A stretch of DNA of 13,725 nt from Actinomycetes bacterium (GCA_023252095.1 JAHEXN010000059.1:1-13725), one strand, 5' to 3'; shown: positions 1 through 9,137, counted from the first letter of the stretch. Notes: generated from the sequence alone by a model not told the origin. Numbers and translations are program-made.

Positions 1-524
1 ATCGACGCCGACGGCAGCTTGGCGTCGGGGTTATCTGCGACGATGGCCGGGTCGTCCCACTTCGTGATGGTGCCCTCGAAGATGGCGCCAATCGTCTGGG
101 ACGACAGGTGCAGCTTGTCGACGCCCTTGACGTTGAACGCGACCGCGATGGGGCTGACGTAGACGGGGACCTCGACGACCTCGCCGCCGCAACGCTCCTT
201 GGCCTTCACGAGCTCCTCGTCGTCGAGGGGCGCGTCGGAACCGGCGAAGTCGACGCCGCCCGAGAGGAACTGGTCACGTCCGCCGCCCGAGCCGACCGGG
301 TCGTAGTTGATCGTGGCGTCGGAGTTCTCGGTCTGGAAGGCGGACTTCCACGCGCCGACCACGGCCTGCTGCGAGCTGGCGCCGGCGCCGTTGAGCGTGC
401 CGGACAGCGAGCCGGAGCAGGAGTCGTCGCCACCCTCGTTGCCGGCACCACAAGCGCCGATCACGAGAGCAAGAGAGAGGAGCGCCGCGGCGGAGGCCGA
501 GGTACGCAGGGTGTTGCGCTTCAC
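1..524 (-). CDS. pstS: PstS, periplasmic phosphate-binding lipoprotein (3' end outside window)
   Basis: High-affinity phosphate-binding protein that feeds the PstCAB ABC importer; lipid-anchored outside the membrane. The first 174 codons are present and the frame runs off the left edge. The start is GTG at 522-524, preceded on the minus strand by AAGGGA at a workable distance. Residues 1-24 form a signal peptide (KR, then an Ala/Leu-rich core) ending in the lipobox I-G-A-C with lipidated Cys25. After it come the PstS hallmarks: NGAGASSQ, where phosphate-binding backbone contacts sit in this family, then VGSGGGRDQFLSGGVDFAGSD, and further on FEGTITKWDDP. No frameshift is visible. A three-unit PHO box lies upstream, so induction by PhoP under phosphate starvation is expected. 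pstC, pstA and pstB would be expected beyond the left edge but cannot be seen. The family call is near certain. Confidence 0.96.
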   Translation of the reverse strand, partial: MKRNTLRTSASAAALLSLALVIGACGAGNEGGDDSCSGSLSGTLNGAGASSQQAVVGAWKSAFQTENSDATINYDPVGSGGGRDQFLSGGVDFAGSDAPLDDEELVKAKERCGGEVVEVPVYVSPIAVAFNVKGVDKLHLSSQTIGAIFEGTITKWDDPAIVADNPDAKLPSAS

Positions 525-565
525 GTGAAGATCCCTTCAAAAGGAACGGGGGGACTGACGTGAGG

Positions 566-571
566 ACGCTA
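566..571 (-). promoter_or_regulatory. Candidate -10 element of pstS
   Basis: TAGCGT on the minus strand fits TANNNT. It would start transcription near 559, leaving a leader of about 35 nt that contains the AAGGGA ribosome-binding site. The -35 position (about 589-594) has no consensus and directly abuts the PHO box, as expected for an activator-dependent promoter. This is inferred from spacing only. Confidence 0.35.
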
Positions 572-598
572 GGGACGGCAGGTGTATCGATGCCCCGC

Positions 599-631
599 GT
601 CGGGTGAACGACGCGTGAACGATCTCGGAAC
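599..631 (-). promoter_or_regulatory. Three-unit PHO box upstream of pstS
   Basis: Read on the minus strand, three 11-bp direct-repeat units follow each other without gaps: GTTCCGAGATC, GTTCACGCGTC and GTTCACCCGAC. The last two fit the actinobacterial PhoP consensus G(G/T)TCAYYYR(G/C)G well; the first is degenerate. The array ends 74 bp before the pstS GTG, just upstream of a candidate core promoter. The motif match is seen directly; PhoP binding is inferred. Confidence 0.85.
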
Positions 632-714
632 GCTGCCGCCAGGCGCGCGCGGTTGCAGGCATCGACGATGACCATGAGGTAACGAACGTCACTCCTGGCG
701 TCGACCCCTCGGCC

Positions 715-1593
715 TCAGGGCAGACGCTCGGTCGAGACGACCCGACCGTGCCGGTGGTGCACCACGACGCCCTCGCCGGGGGCGAGGTCGAGCGGCTTCA
801 GGCCGATCGCGTCGAACGCGGTCATGAGGGTCGGCAGGTGGCTGCACAGGACCGTGAGCCCGCGGCGGGCCATCGCCTTCCGCACCACGGCGGCGACGGC
901 CGCAGCGGGGGCGTCCTCGACGAGCCGGCGCTCGAGTGTGACCGGGTGCCCGACCGCGTCCGCGAGAGGGGCCAGGGTCTGTTGGCAGCGCAGAGCCGGG
1001 CTGGCCAGCATCCGGGCCGGGCCGTACTGCGAGAGCGTCAGGGCGAGGCCCTCCGCCTGGCTGAGGCCGATGTCGGTCAGGGGACGGTCGTGGTCGTCAC
1101 CGCGCCACCGGCCGGCCGAGGCCGCCTTGCCGTGCCGCAGCACGACGAGCGAGCGCGCCTTGTGGTGCCCGGCGTCACGCCGCCCGCGGAAGGCCGCCAG
1201 GAGGTCGCGGTCGTGCGTGTAGGTGAGCAGGTCACGAGCCTCACGGGGGCGCAGCCACCGCACCTCGTCGACCTCCTTGTTGGGCACGAACTGACCCGGG
1301 GACTCTGGGTCGGGCTGTGCTGACCAGTAGTGCACCACCTTGGGCCCGGCGCCGACGCGGTACCGCACGGCGGGCAGCGGCACCCCGAGGTGAACCCGGA
1401 AGCCGGTCTCCTCCTCGATCTCGCGCACCGCGGTTCGCTGCACGGGCTCGCCGTCGTCGCGCTTGCCCTTCGGGAAGGTCCAGTCGTCGTAGCGGGGGCG
1501 GTGGGCCACCAGCAGCTCGACCCCGTTGCGGGTGCTCGCCCGCGGACGCCAGACGACGCCACCTGCGGCCACGATGGTTCGCTCGCGGGTCAT
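715..1593 (-). CDS. mutT1: MutT1-like Nudix hydrolase fused to a SixA-type histidine phosphatase domain
   Basis: A 292-residue two-domain protein. The Nudix domain (about 5-140) has a full Nudix box at residues 43-65: G43, E49, then REIEEETGF (R57, E58, E61, E62, G64). The C-terminal part (about 147-290) starts LVVLRHGKA, the catalytic RHG of the histidine phosphatase superfamily in SixA form (H154), with a second conserved His in CSHLP near residue 252. This architecture is that of mycobacterial MutT1, which sanitises 8-oxo-(d)GTP and cleaves diadenosine polyphosphates. In M. tuberculosis mutT1 is likewise beside ppk1, which supports the call. The start is ATG at 1591-1593, preceded by GAAGGA about 10 nt upstream. 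The divergent + gene starts 77 bp away. The exact substrate cannot be told from sequence. Confidence 0.9.
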   Translation of the reverse strand: MTRERTIVAAGGVVWRPRASTRNGVELLVAHRPRYDDWTFPKGKRDDGEPVQRTAVREIEEETGFRVHLGVPLPAVRYRVGAGPKVVHYWSAQPDPESPGQFVPNKEVDEVRWLRPREARDLLTYTHDRDLLAAFRGRRDAGHHKARSLVVLRHGKAASAGRWRGDDHDRPLTDIGLSQAEGLALTLSQYGPARMLASPALRCQQTLAPLADAVGHPVTLERRLVEDAPAAAVAAVVRKAMARRGLTVLCSHLPTLMTAFDAIGLKPLDLAPGEGVVVHHRHGRVVSTERLP

Positions 1594-1670
1594 GGACGTA
1601 TTGTCCTTCCCGATGGTCGGTGGTCCCCGACCCGGGCCGTCGCGGTCGGGACCCGACCCGAGGAAGGCTG

Positions 1671-2732
1671 GTGACCGTGGGCGCGCGCAGCTGGGTCACC
1701 CGACCGGTCGCCGGACTCGTGGCGGTGGTCGTGGTCGCCGGATCGGTCGCGGCAGGGGTCGTCGCCGCAGAACGGCTCACGCCCGACGCCGGAGTCGCCG
1801 ACGTCGCTCGGCTCGCGCCGGCCGATGTCGCGAGCATCGACGTGACCGACTGGTCCGCGCTGCGCGAACACCTCGGGGCGCGTGATGACGACCTCGTGGA
1901 GCAGGCCTCGGCCCGCGACCTGGCGACCCGCTCGACGCTCGTGTCGAGCGGCGAGGTCGTGGCCGACTCGCTCGGCTGGTCGCCCGCGACCGTGCGCTGG
2001 GAGGCGTTCGTGCAGACGACTGCCGGCTCGGGTCTGCTCCTCGGCCTTCCCGAGTCCGACGGCGCCACCCGCGAGCGGATGCGGGACCTCGGCTACGTCC
2101 AGGACGGTGACGACTGGACGATCGAGCTCACCGACCTGCGGGCCGGCGGCGTCTCGACCCCGGAGACCTTCCAGCACGTGCGCCTCCTCGGCGACGGCGT
2201 GGCGGTCGCGTCGTCCGACGTCGAGGTCCTGGAGCGCGTGGGCGACGTCGCCGACGGCAACGTCCCGTCGCTGGCCGACGACCCCACGGCAGCGCGGATC
2301 TGGGCTCGGGCCGCCGACCTGGACGCGTTCGCGCTCCAGTCGGGCACGGCCGGGTGCGCGTCGACCGACCCCGCGGAGACGGGGCCCGACGTCGCCGCCC
2401 AGGCCGCCGTCGCGGTCGAGGGCGCCGGGGTGCTGCAGCGGTACCGGTGGCTCCTGCGGGGCCTGGGCGCCGCTGACCCCGGCGCCGGTGCCGAGGACGA
2501 TTTCGAGGTCGCCCTGGCCTACGGCTCGGGACCCGTCGCCGCCGACCAGGCCGAGGTGCGGTCGCGCCTCGCGACGGGCCCGTTCATCGGCCAGACCGGC
2601 ACGGTCGAGGACTCGATCGTGCTGACCCGGCACGGGGTCGACGGCGCCGTCGCGGTGCTCGAGTTCGACCGCCAGGACGGTGCGGCGTCGCTCATGTCGT
2701 TCATCGGCCCGCTGGTCCTCGCGTCCTGCTGA
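1671..2732 (+). CDS. Uncharacterised membrane-anchored exported protein
   Basis: I do not recognise the family. The product is about 353 residues with a short basic N-terminus (GARSWVTRP), one hydrophobic segment at about 13-33 ending AAGVVAAE (signal anchor or uncleaved signal peptide), and a long acidic, Asp/Ala/Val-rich domain predicted outside the cell. Cys residues are few: one in SGTAGCAST and one as the last residue, so a disulfide between them is possible. No catalytic motif is visible. Start choice: GTG at 1671 has GAGG 7 nt upstream; GTG at 1677, two codons later, has GGAAGG 9 nt upstream and is equally plausible. Codon use is typical of the neighbours, so the gene looks real and native. 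It is divergent from the MutT1-like gene and convergent with ppk, so it probably forms its own transcription unit. Confidence 0.8.
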   Translation: MTVGARSWVTRPVAGLVAVVVVAGSVAAGVVAAERLTPDAGVADVARLAPADVASIDVTDWSALREHLGARDDDLVEQASARDLATRSTLVSSGEVVADSLGWSPATVRWEAFVQTTAGSGLLLGLPESDGATRERMRDLGYVQDGDDWTIELTDLRAGGVSTPETFQHVRLLGDGVAVASSDVEVLERVGDVADGNVPSLADDPTAARIWARAADLDAFALQSGTAGCASTDPAETGPDVAAQAAVAVEGAGVLQRYRWLLRGLGAADPGAGAEDDFEVALAYGSGPVAADQAEVRSRLATGPFIGQTGTVEDSIVLTRHGVDGAVAVLEFDRQDGAASLMSFIGPLVLASC

Positions 2733-2738
2733 GGACCG

Positions 2739-2771
2739 ATGCGTCGGGCCGGGGCCGGGCCCCGTGCGCAT
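2739..2771. terminator. Hairpin between convergent genes, probable bidirectional terminator
   Basis: An imperfect GC-rich hairpin: outer arms ATGCG (2739-2743) and CGCAT (2767-2771), then CGGG against CCCG across small bulges. It lies between the stop of the exported-protein gene (2732) and the stop of ppk (2780), where a shared terminator is expected. There is no long T-tract, which is usual in high-GC actinobacteria. Confidence 0.5.
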
Positions 2772-2779
2772 GGTGTGGC

Positions 2780-4915
<2,136 letters not shown>

Positions 4916-4921
4916 GGCGTC

Positions 4922-4927
4922 ATCGTG
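4922..4927 (-). promoter_or_regulatory. Candidate leaderless -10 of ppk
   Basis: CACGAT on the minus strand ends exactly 6 nt before the ATG, placing the A of the start codon at about +1. The hexamer fits NANNNT but not the leading T. No Shine-Dalgarno sequence is present, which is consistent with a leaderless mRNA. Confidence 0.4.
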
Positions 4928-4932
4928 GCACG

Positions 4933-4954
4933 GGAAGATGACTCACGGGTGAAC
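4933..4954 (-). promoter_or_regulatory. Two-unit PHO-box-like repeat upstream of ppk
   Basis: On the minus strand, GTTCACCCGTG (4954-4944) is followed directly by AGTCATCTTCC (4943-4933). The first unit fits the PhoP consensus well, the second weakly. It lies 18-39 bp before the ppk ATG, which would cover the -35 region if the transcript is leaderless. ppk is a known PhoP-regulated gene in Streptomyces; binding here is inferred. Confidence 0.6.
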
Positions 4955-4968
4955 GGCGAGGGTTGCGG

Positions 4969-4974
4969 TACCTT
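4969..4974 (+). promoter_or_regulatory. Candidate leaderless -10 of the alpha/beta hydrolase gene
   Basis: TACCTT fits TANNNT and ends 6 nt before the ATG at 4981, so transcription would begin at the start codon. No Shine-Dalgarno sequence is visible upstream. The -35 area overlaps the ppk PHO-box-like repeat, so the two divergent promoters may compete or be regulated together. Confidence 0.5.
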
Positions 4975-4980
4975 GCCCGC

Positions 4981-6042
4981 ATGGCATCGGTCGGCACGGT
5001 CATCGGCACGGTTCGCGGGGGTGTGGCGCGCGGCGTCATGCGCCTTCCCTCGCCTCTTCTCCGCAGGGCTGCGGGCTCGCCCGTCGTGGTCGACGGCAAG
5101 CGCCTCGACCACGAGATGCAGCTGCTGCTGCGACTGGCCCGGCTGGAGGGTCCCGCGGTCGAGGACGTCAGCGTCTCGCGCGGCCGCAAGATCCTGCGCT
5201 CCAGCACCCAGATGATCGGTGGCACACCGCCGATCGGCGCGGTCACCGACCGGATCATCGACGGCCCTGACGGCAGCCGTCTCGGACTGCGCTTCTACAC
5301 GCCGCACGACCTCGCGGGCGCCTCGCCGGCGCTCGTGTTCTTCCACGGCGGCGGCTGGATCTACGGCGACCTCGCGAGCCACGACGCGCTCTGCCGCTTC
5401 CTCGCCGAGTCGGCCCAGGTGCGGGTCGTCGCAGTCGACTACCGGCTCGCCCCGGAGGCCCAGTTCCCGGCCGCGGTCGACGACGCGTGGGCTGCGTGGG
5501 AGTGGGTCCGCGACAGCGCCAGCGGACTCGGCATCGACCCCACCCGCATCGCGGTCGGCGGCGACAGCGCGGGCGGCAACCTCGCCGCGGTCGTCGCGCA
5601 GCGGGCCGCGCGCGAGGCCTCGGACGGCGGCGTCGCTCAGCAGCCGGCGTTCCAGCTCCTGATCTACCCGGCCACCGACTTCGCCGAGCGCAGCCCGAGC
5701 CGCCACACGTTCGGCGAGGGCTTCTACCTGACCACGGGTTTCATGGACAAGGCGGAGGAGAACTACCTCGCGGGCGACGAGGACCGCACCGACCCGCGGC
5801 TCTCACCCCTGCACGGCGACGTCACCGGCGTCGCGCCCGCCTACGTCGTGACGGCTGGCTTCGACCCGCTCCTCGACGAGGGCCAGGCCTACGCCGACAA
5901 GATGCGCGCCGCGGGCGTGACGGTCGAGTACCAGTGCGAGGAGGGCCTGATCCACGGCTTCGCCAACATGGTCTCGTTCGGTCGCTCCGCCCCTGCCGCG
6001 ATCGCCCGCATCTCCGCGGCCCTCCACCGCGGCCTCTCCTGA
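4981..6042 (+). CDS. HSL/GDXG-family alpha/beta hydrolase (lipase/esterase)
   Basis: A probable carboxylesterase or lipase of the hormone-sensitive-lipase family (alpha/beta hydrolase fold 3), 353 residues. Seen directly: the oxyanion-hole motif HGGGW at 122-126; the nucleophile elbow GDSAGGN at 194-200 (Ser196); the acid in GFDPLLDEG (Asp295); and the catalytic His in GLIHGF (His325). The order and spacing are canonical, with a cap region of about 95 residues at the N-terminus. There is no clear signal peptide; the N-terminus (1-38) is amphipathic and Arg-rich, so a cytoplasmic or membrane-associated enzyme is likely. The natural substrate (ester, acylglycerol, xenobiotic) cannot be deduced. 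The ATG at 4981 is chosen over an in-frame TTG at 4963 because a TANNNT hexamer sits 6 nt before it. The gene stands alone, divergent from ppk and convergent with mshD. Confidence 0.93.
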   Translation: MASVGTVIGTVRGGVARGVMRLPSPLLRRAAGSPVVVDGKRLDHEMQLLLRLARLEGPAVEDVSVSRGRKILRSSTQMIGGTPPIGAVTDRIIDGPDGSRLGLRFYTPHDLAGASPALVFFHGGGWIYGDLASHDALCRFLAESAQVRVVAVDYRLAPEAQFPAAVDDAWAAWEWVRDSASGLGIDPTRIAVGGDSAGGNLAAVVAQRAAREASDGGVAQQPAFQLLIYPATDFAERSPSRHTFGEGFYLTTGFMDKAEENYLAGDEDRTDPRLSPLHGDVTGVAPAYVVTAGFDPLLDEGQAYADKMRAAGVTVEYQCEEGLIHGFANMVSFGRSAPAAIARISAALHRGLS

Positions 6043-6050
6043 CCCCTGCC

Positions 6051-6142
6051 CCGCCGCAGTGGGCGGTGAGCCTGCCGTCACCGGGCTCCCAGCAGTGACG
6101 GCTGCCGCACCGTCCGGGCACCGGGGTGACGGCCAGATCACC
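6051..6142. terminator. Dyad-rich convergent terminator region
   Basis: The 111-bp gap between the hydrolase gene and mshD holds three inverted repeats: CCGCC/GGCGG (6051-6055, 6062-6066); GCCGTCAC/GTGACGGC, a perfect 8-bp stem with a 13-nt loop (6074-6081, 6095-6102); and GGTGA/TCACC (6125-6129, 6138-6142). A second copy of GTGACGGC at 6126-6133 could pair with the same left arm. Position and structure suit a bidirectional terminator; there is no T-tract. Confidence 0.55.
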
Positions 6143-6153
6143 GCTCGAGGGGG

Positions 6154-6981
6154 TCAGCGGGCGTAGAGGGTGTCGCGGGCGTGCTCGGCGAAGCCGAGGC
6201 GGCGGTAGACCGCCAGGGCGGGGGCGTTGTCGGCCTCGACGTAGAGGTCGACGACCGACACCTGGGCGTCGAGGTGCTGCAGGCCCCGGGCGGTCAACGC
6301 GGTGCCGAGGCCGCCGCCGTGGGCCGCGGGGTCGACGCCGACGACGTAGACCTCGCCGATACCACCGTCCCGCTGTCCTGAGCTTGTCGAAGGGTCGATC
6401 TTGGTCCAGTGGAAGCCCACGACCTCCCCGGCGCGTTCGGCGACGAAGAGTCCCTCGGGGTCGAACCACGCCGCTGACGCACGTCGGCGGAAGTCGGCGA
6501 GGTCCATCGCGCCTTGCTCGGGGTGCGTCGCGAAGGCACGGGCGTTGACCGCGACGACGGCCTCCGCGTCGGCCTCGGTGAAGGTGCGGATCGTGACGCC
6601 GTCAGGCACTCGTACGTCGACCGTCGGTGCGCCCTCGCGGCGCAGCACCAGCAGCGTGCGCTCCGCCTGTAGTCCTAACCGTCGCGCGAGCTTCTGGGCG
6701 GGCGGCAGGTCACCGTGGGCCCAGAATCGCGTCTCGCCGTCGTCCAGCACCGACGCCGCGACGCGGTGCCCCAGGCCGCCACGGCGGAACCTGGGGTCGA
6801 CCACGAGCTCGACAGGTGCGTCACCGACCGCGAACGCCAGGGCGACGACCTCCGAGCCGGCCGTGACCTGCACGTCGACCCGAGGCGTGTCTCGCGCGGC
6901 GATCGCCATCAGGCTTGCCTCGTTGAGCGGAGCGACGTGGTCGAACTCCGTGGCGCGCTGCACCAGCTCCTCCACGCTCAT
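6154..6981 (-). CDS. mshD: Mycothiol synthase
   Basis: Acetylates Cys-GlcN-Ins with acetyl-CoA, the last step of mycothiol synthesis; mycothiol is the main low-molecular-weight thiol of actinobacteria. It has 275 residues in two tandem GNAT domains. The N-terminal half has a degenerate acyl-CoA loop (VDPRFRRGGLG, 61-71). The C-terminal half has GFHWTK (189-194), then GEVYVVGVDP (209-218) with E210 aligning with the mycothiol-binding Glu of M. tuberculosis MshD, an acetyl-CoA loop H-G-G-G-L-G (221-226), and the ending LYVEADNAPALAVYRRLGF. It is a little shorter than M. tuberculosis MshD (315). Oddity: residues 197-204 (PSTSSGQR) come from a short dispersed repeat sitting in frame between WTK and GEVYV. 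The ATG at 6981 overlaps the accDA stop as ATGA, so translation is probably coupled. This is the last gene of glnR-accDA-mshD. Confidence 0.93.
   Translation of the reverse strand: MSVEELVQRATEFDHVAPLNEASLMAIAARDTPRVDVQVTAGSEVVALAFAVGDAPVELVVDPRFRRGGLGHRVAASVLDDGETRFWAHGDLPPAQKLARRLGLQAERTLLVLRREGAPTVDVRVPDGVTIRTFTEADAEAVVAVNARAFATHPEQGAMDLADFRRRASAAWFDPEGLFVAERAGEVVGFHWTKIDPSTSSGQRDGGIGEVYVVGVDPAAHGGGLGTALTARGLQHLDAQVSVVDLYVEADNAPALAVYRRLGFAEHARDTLYAR
6374..6395. repeat. Short dispersed actinobacterial repeat inserted in mshD
   Basis: On the minus strand this reads CCTTCGACAAGCTCAGGACA (about 6393-6374), a sequence I recognise as a frequent dispersed repeat of high-GC genomes, where it encodes PSTSSGQ, FDKLRT or LRQAQ depending on frame. 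Here it reads PSTSSGQ within mshD. Its codons (CCT, ACA, TCA, GGA) end in A or T, unlike the surrounding gene. No second copy was noticed in the window. Recognition is from memory, not from a search. Confidence 0.7.
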
Positions 6982-8402
6982 CGGGTGGTCAACCCCTCCA
7001 GCTGGGCCGCGACCTCGGCGACGACCGCGCGCGCCAACGACTCGGCGTCGTCGTCGGGGTACTCGCGCACGACGTGGTGGACGACGCCGTGCCGGTGGAG
7101 GTCGGTGGCGCTGACCTGTTGCGCGACCGCCATCTCTGCCGCGTGCTCGACGTCGCCGTGCACGATCGCGCTCGCGCCTTCGGGCGGCAACGGCGACAGC
7201 CACGAGTTCTCGGCCGCGACGACGACGTCGGCCGGCAGCAGGGCGAGCGCCCCGCCCCCGCAGCCCTGGCCCAGCAGCACCGACACGGTCGGGACGCGCA
7301 GCGTCGACATCTGGCTGATGCACCGGGCGATCTCGCCCGCGATGGCACCCTGCTCGGCCTCGGGCGACAGCTCGGCACCCGGGGTGTCGATGAACGACAC
7401 GAGCGGGAGTCCGAGCTCGTCGGCGAGCTCCATCCCGCGCCGGGCCTCCCGAAGGGCCGCGGGCCCCATCGGCGACTCCGGCGTCTGGGCCTGACGGTCC
7501 TGACCGATCACGACGCACGGCTGGCCGTCGAGCCGCGCGAGCGCCACGATCATGGCTGCGTCGCTCTCGCCCTCGCCGGTGCCCTGGAGGCGCACGATGG
7601 GGTCACTGCCGTGGCGCAGCACCTCGCGGATGCCGGCGCGTCCTGCCGTCCGGGTCAGCTCGATGGACTCCCACGTGCCGAGCCGGGCCTCGACCGGGCC
7701 GCGTCGCGGCTCGAGCTCACGGGGCAGCGGCGGGTCGACGAGGATCGCGAGCGTGCGGTCGACGACGAGCGGCAGCTCGTCGGGAATGACGACTGCGTCG
7801 ACGACGCCGTGACGCACGAGGTTGTCGGAGGTCTGCACCCCGGGCGGGAACGGGCGCCCGTTGAGGAGCTCGTAGACCTTGGGTCCGAGGAAGCCGATCA
7901 GGGCGCCGGGCTCGGCGATGCGCACGTGACCGAGCGAGCCCCAGGAGGCGAACACGCCGCCGGTCGTGGGATGGCGCAGGTAGACGAGGTACGGCAGACC
8001 GGCCTGCCGGTGGTCCATCAGGGCGCGGCTGATGTCGATCATCCGCACGAAGGCGGGCGTGCCTTCCTGCATGCGGGTGCCGCCCGAGGCGGTCGCCGCG
8101 AGGATCGGCAGGCCCTCGGCGGTCGCGCGGCGCACGGCGGCGACGATGCGGTCGGCCGCTGACCGGCCGATCGAGCCGGCCAGGAACCGGAACTCGTTGA
8201 CGACGAAGGCGACGGGCCTGCCCCGCATCGTGCCCCGACCGGTCAGGATCGACTCGTCGGTGCCCGCACGCTCGGCGGCAGCCTCGAGCTCGCGTCGGTA
8301 CGCCTCGGGGTGACCCGAGATGTCGACGGGGGAGTCCCAGGACTCCACGGACCCCTCGTCGAGGACGAGGTCGATGAGGTCGTGCGCGGTGAGGCGGGCC
8401 AC
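6978..8402 (-). CDS. accD: Fused acetyl-CoA carboxylase carboxyltransferase (beta-alpha, AccD3-like)
   Basis: The carboxyltransferase half of an acyl-CoA carboxylase, moving the carboxyl group from carboxybiotin to acetyl-CoA (or another acyl-CoA) to make malonyl-CoA. It has 474 residues in two crotonase-like halves. The beta-like half has ASGGTRMQEG (105-114) and GALIGFLGPKV (166-176). The alpha-like half has RQAQTPESPMGP, LVSFIDTPGAELS (334-346) and the oxyanion loop GQGCGGGALAL (378-388). Gene fusion in this order matches mycobacterial AccD3. The N-terminal four-Cys zinc finger of E. coli AccD is absent; the only cysteines are near 296, 361 and 381. The start is GTG at 8400-8402, 24 nt after glnR, with a poor Shine-Dalgarno sequence, but the N-terminus DLIDLVLDEGSVESWD matches the family start. 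The biotin carboxylase/BCCP partner is not in the window. Acetyl-CoA is the favoured substrate but not certain. Confidence 0.9.
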   Translation of the reverse strand: MARLTAHDLIDLVLDEGSVESWDSPVDISGHPEAYRRELEAAAERAGTDESILTGRGTMRGRPVAFVVNEFRFLAGSIGRSAADRIVAAVRRATAEGLPILAATASGGTRMQEGTPAFVRMIDISRALMDHRQAGLPYLVYLRHPTTGGVFASWGSLGHVRIAEPGALIGFLGPKVYELLNGRPFPPGVQTSDNLVRHGVVDAVVIPDELPLVVDRTLAILVDPPLPRELEPRRGPVEARLGTWESIELTRTAGRAGIREVLRHGSDPIVRLQGTGEGESDAAMIVALARLDGQPCVVIGQDRQAQTPESPMGPAALREARRGMELADELGLPLVSFIDTPGAELSPEAEQGAIAGEIARCISQMSTLRVPTVSVLLGQGCGGGALALLPADVVVAAENSWLSPLPPEGASAIVHGDVEHAAEMAVAQQVSATDLHRHGVVHHVVREYPDDDAESLARAVVAEVAAQLEGLTTR

Positions 8403-8426
8403 GAGGCCCAGTCTGTCAGTCGGGCG

Positions 8427-9137
8427 TCAGACGGACGCGTCGGCCGTCTCGCGCGAGCCTTCCTTGGTCGAGACGAAGCGGTAGCCCACGTTGCGCACGG
8501 TGCCGATCAGCGTCTCGTGCTCGGGGCCGAGCTTGGCGCGGAGTCGGCGCACGTGGACGTCGACCGTGCGGGTGCCGCCGAAGTAGTCGTAGCCCCACAC
8601 CTCCTGCAGCAGCTGCTGGCGGGTGAAGACCCGGCCCGGGTGCTGCGCGAGGAACTTGATGAGCTCGAACTCCTTGAACGTGAGGTCGAGCGAGCGACCC
8701 TCGAGCTTCGCGGTGTAGGTCGCGTCGTCGACGACCAGGCCGCTCGTGGAGATGACGTGGCTCTCGCCCGCGCCGTTCGAGGCGGCGGAGATGCGGCCAA
8801 TGCCCAGGCGAAGGCGTGCCTCGAGCTCGGCGGGGCCGGCCGTCGTGAGGATGACGTCGTCCATGCCCCAGTCGGCGGCGGCCACGGCGAGCCCGCCCTC
8901 GGTCAGCACCACGAGCAGCGGCACCTCGATGCCGGTCGTGCGGATGACCCGGGTCAGGCTGCGGACCTGGGCGAGGTCGTGGCGCCCGTCGACGAGCACG
9001 GCGTCGCAGGACGGGGCGTCGAGGAGGGCACTGGCCTCGGCCGGCAGGATGCGGACGTGGTGCGGGAGCAGCGCAAGGGCCGGGAGCACCTCGACCGAGG
9101 ACTGCGGGGTCTTGGTGAGCAGGAGCAGGTGGGACAC
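8427..9137 (-). CDS. glnR: GlnR-type OmpR-family transcriptional regulator
   Basis: An orphan response-regulator-like transcription factor that in actinobacteria controls nitrogen assimilation. It has 236 residues. The receiver-like domain (1-115) keeps Asp50 in DAVLVDGRHDL but lacks the usual acidic pair after the first beta strand (the N-terminus is SHLLLLTKTPQ), as in GlnR, which is thought not to work by ordinary phosphorylation. The winged-helix domain (about 130-225) has LDLTFKEFELIKFLAQ, GRVFTRQQLLQEVWGYDYFGGTRTVDVHVRRLRAKLG and GTVRNVGYRF, very close to Rv0818 of M. tuberculosis as I recall it. No kinase gene is adjacent. Start choice: GTG at 9137 has GGAGG 5 nt upstream; GTG at 9143 would have GGAG touching it, so 9137 is preferred. 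It heads the operon glnR-accDA-mshD. A phased repeat array and a long leader lie upstream. Confidence 0.92.
   Translation of the reverse strand: MSHLLLLTKTPQSSVEVLPALALLPHHVRILPAEASALLDAPSCDAVLVDGRHDLAQVRSLTRVIRTTGIEVPLLVVLTEGGLAVAAADWGMDDVILTTAGPAELEARLRLGIGRISAASNGAGESHVISTSGLVVDDATYTAKLEGRSLDLTFKEFELIKFLAQHPGRVFTRQQLLQEVWGYDYFGGTRTVDVHVRRLRAKLGPEHETLIGTVRNVGYRFVSTKEGSRETADASV

Noticed and set aside
519..530. Perfect 12-bp palindrome CTTCACGTGAAG across the pstS start codon
   Set aside because: It is explained by the start and second codon plus chance. It is a single copy, not placed as an operator for the PHO-controlled promoter.
4963..4980. TTG at 4963 as start of the alpha/beta hydrolase
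   Set aside because: It would put the start inside the -10-like TACCTT region with no ribosome-binding site; the ATG at 4981 fits a leaderless start.
7074..8162. Long + strand frame opposite accDA, and similar frames opposite glnR (8310-9236) and 9318-10253
   Set aside because: Antisense shadows of well-supported genes, with no recognisable motif and no ribosome-binding site.
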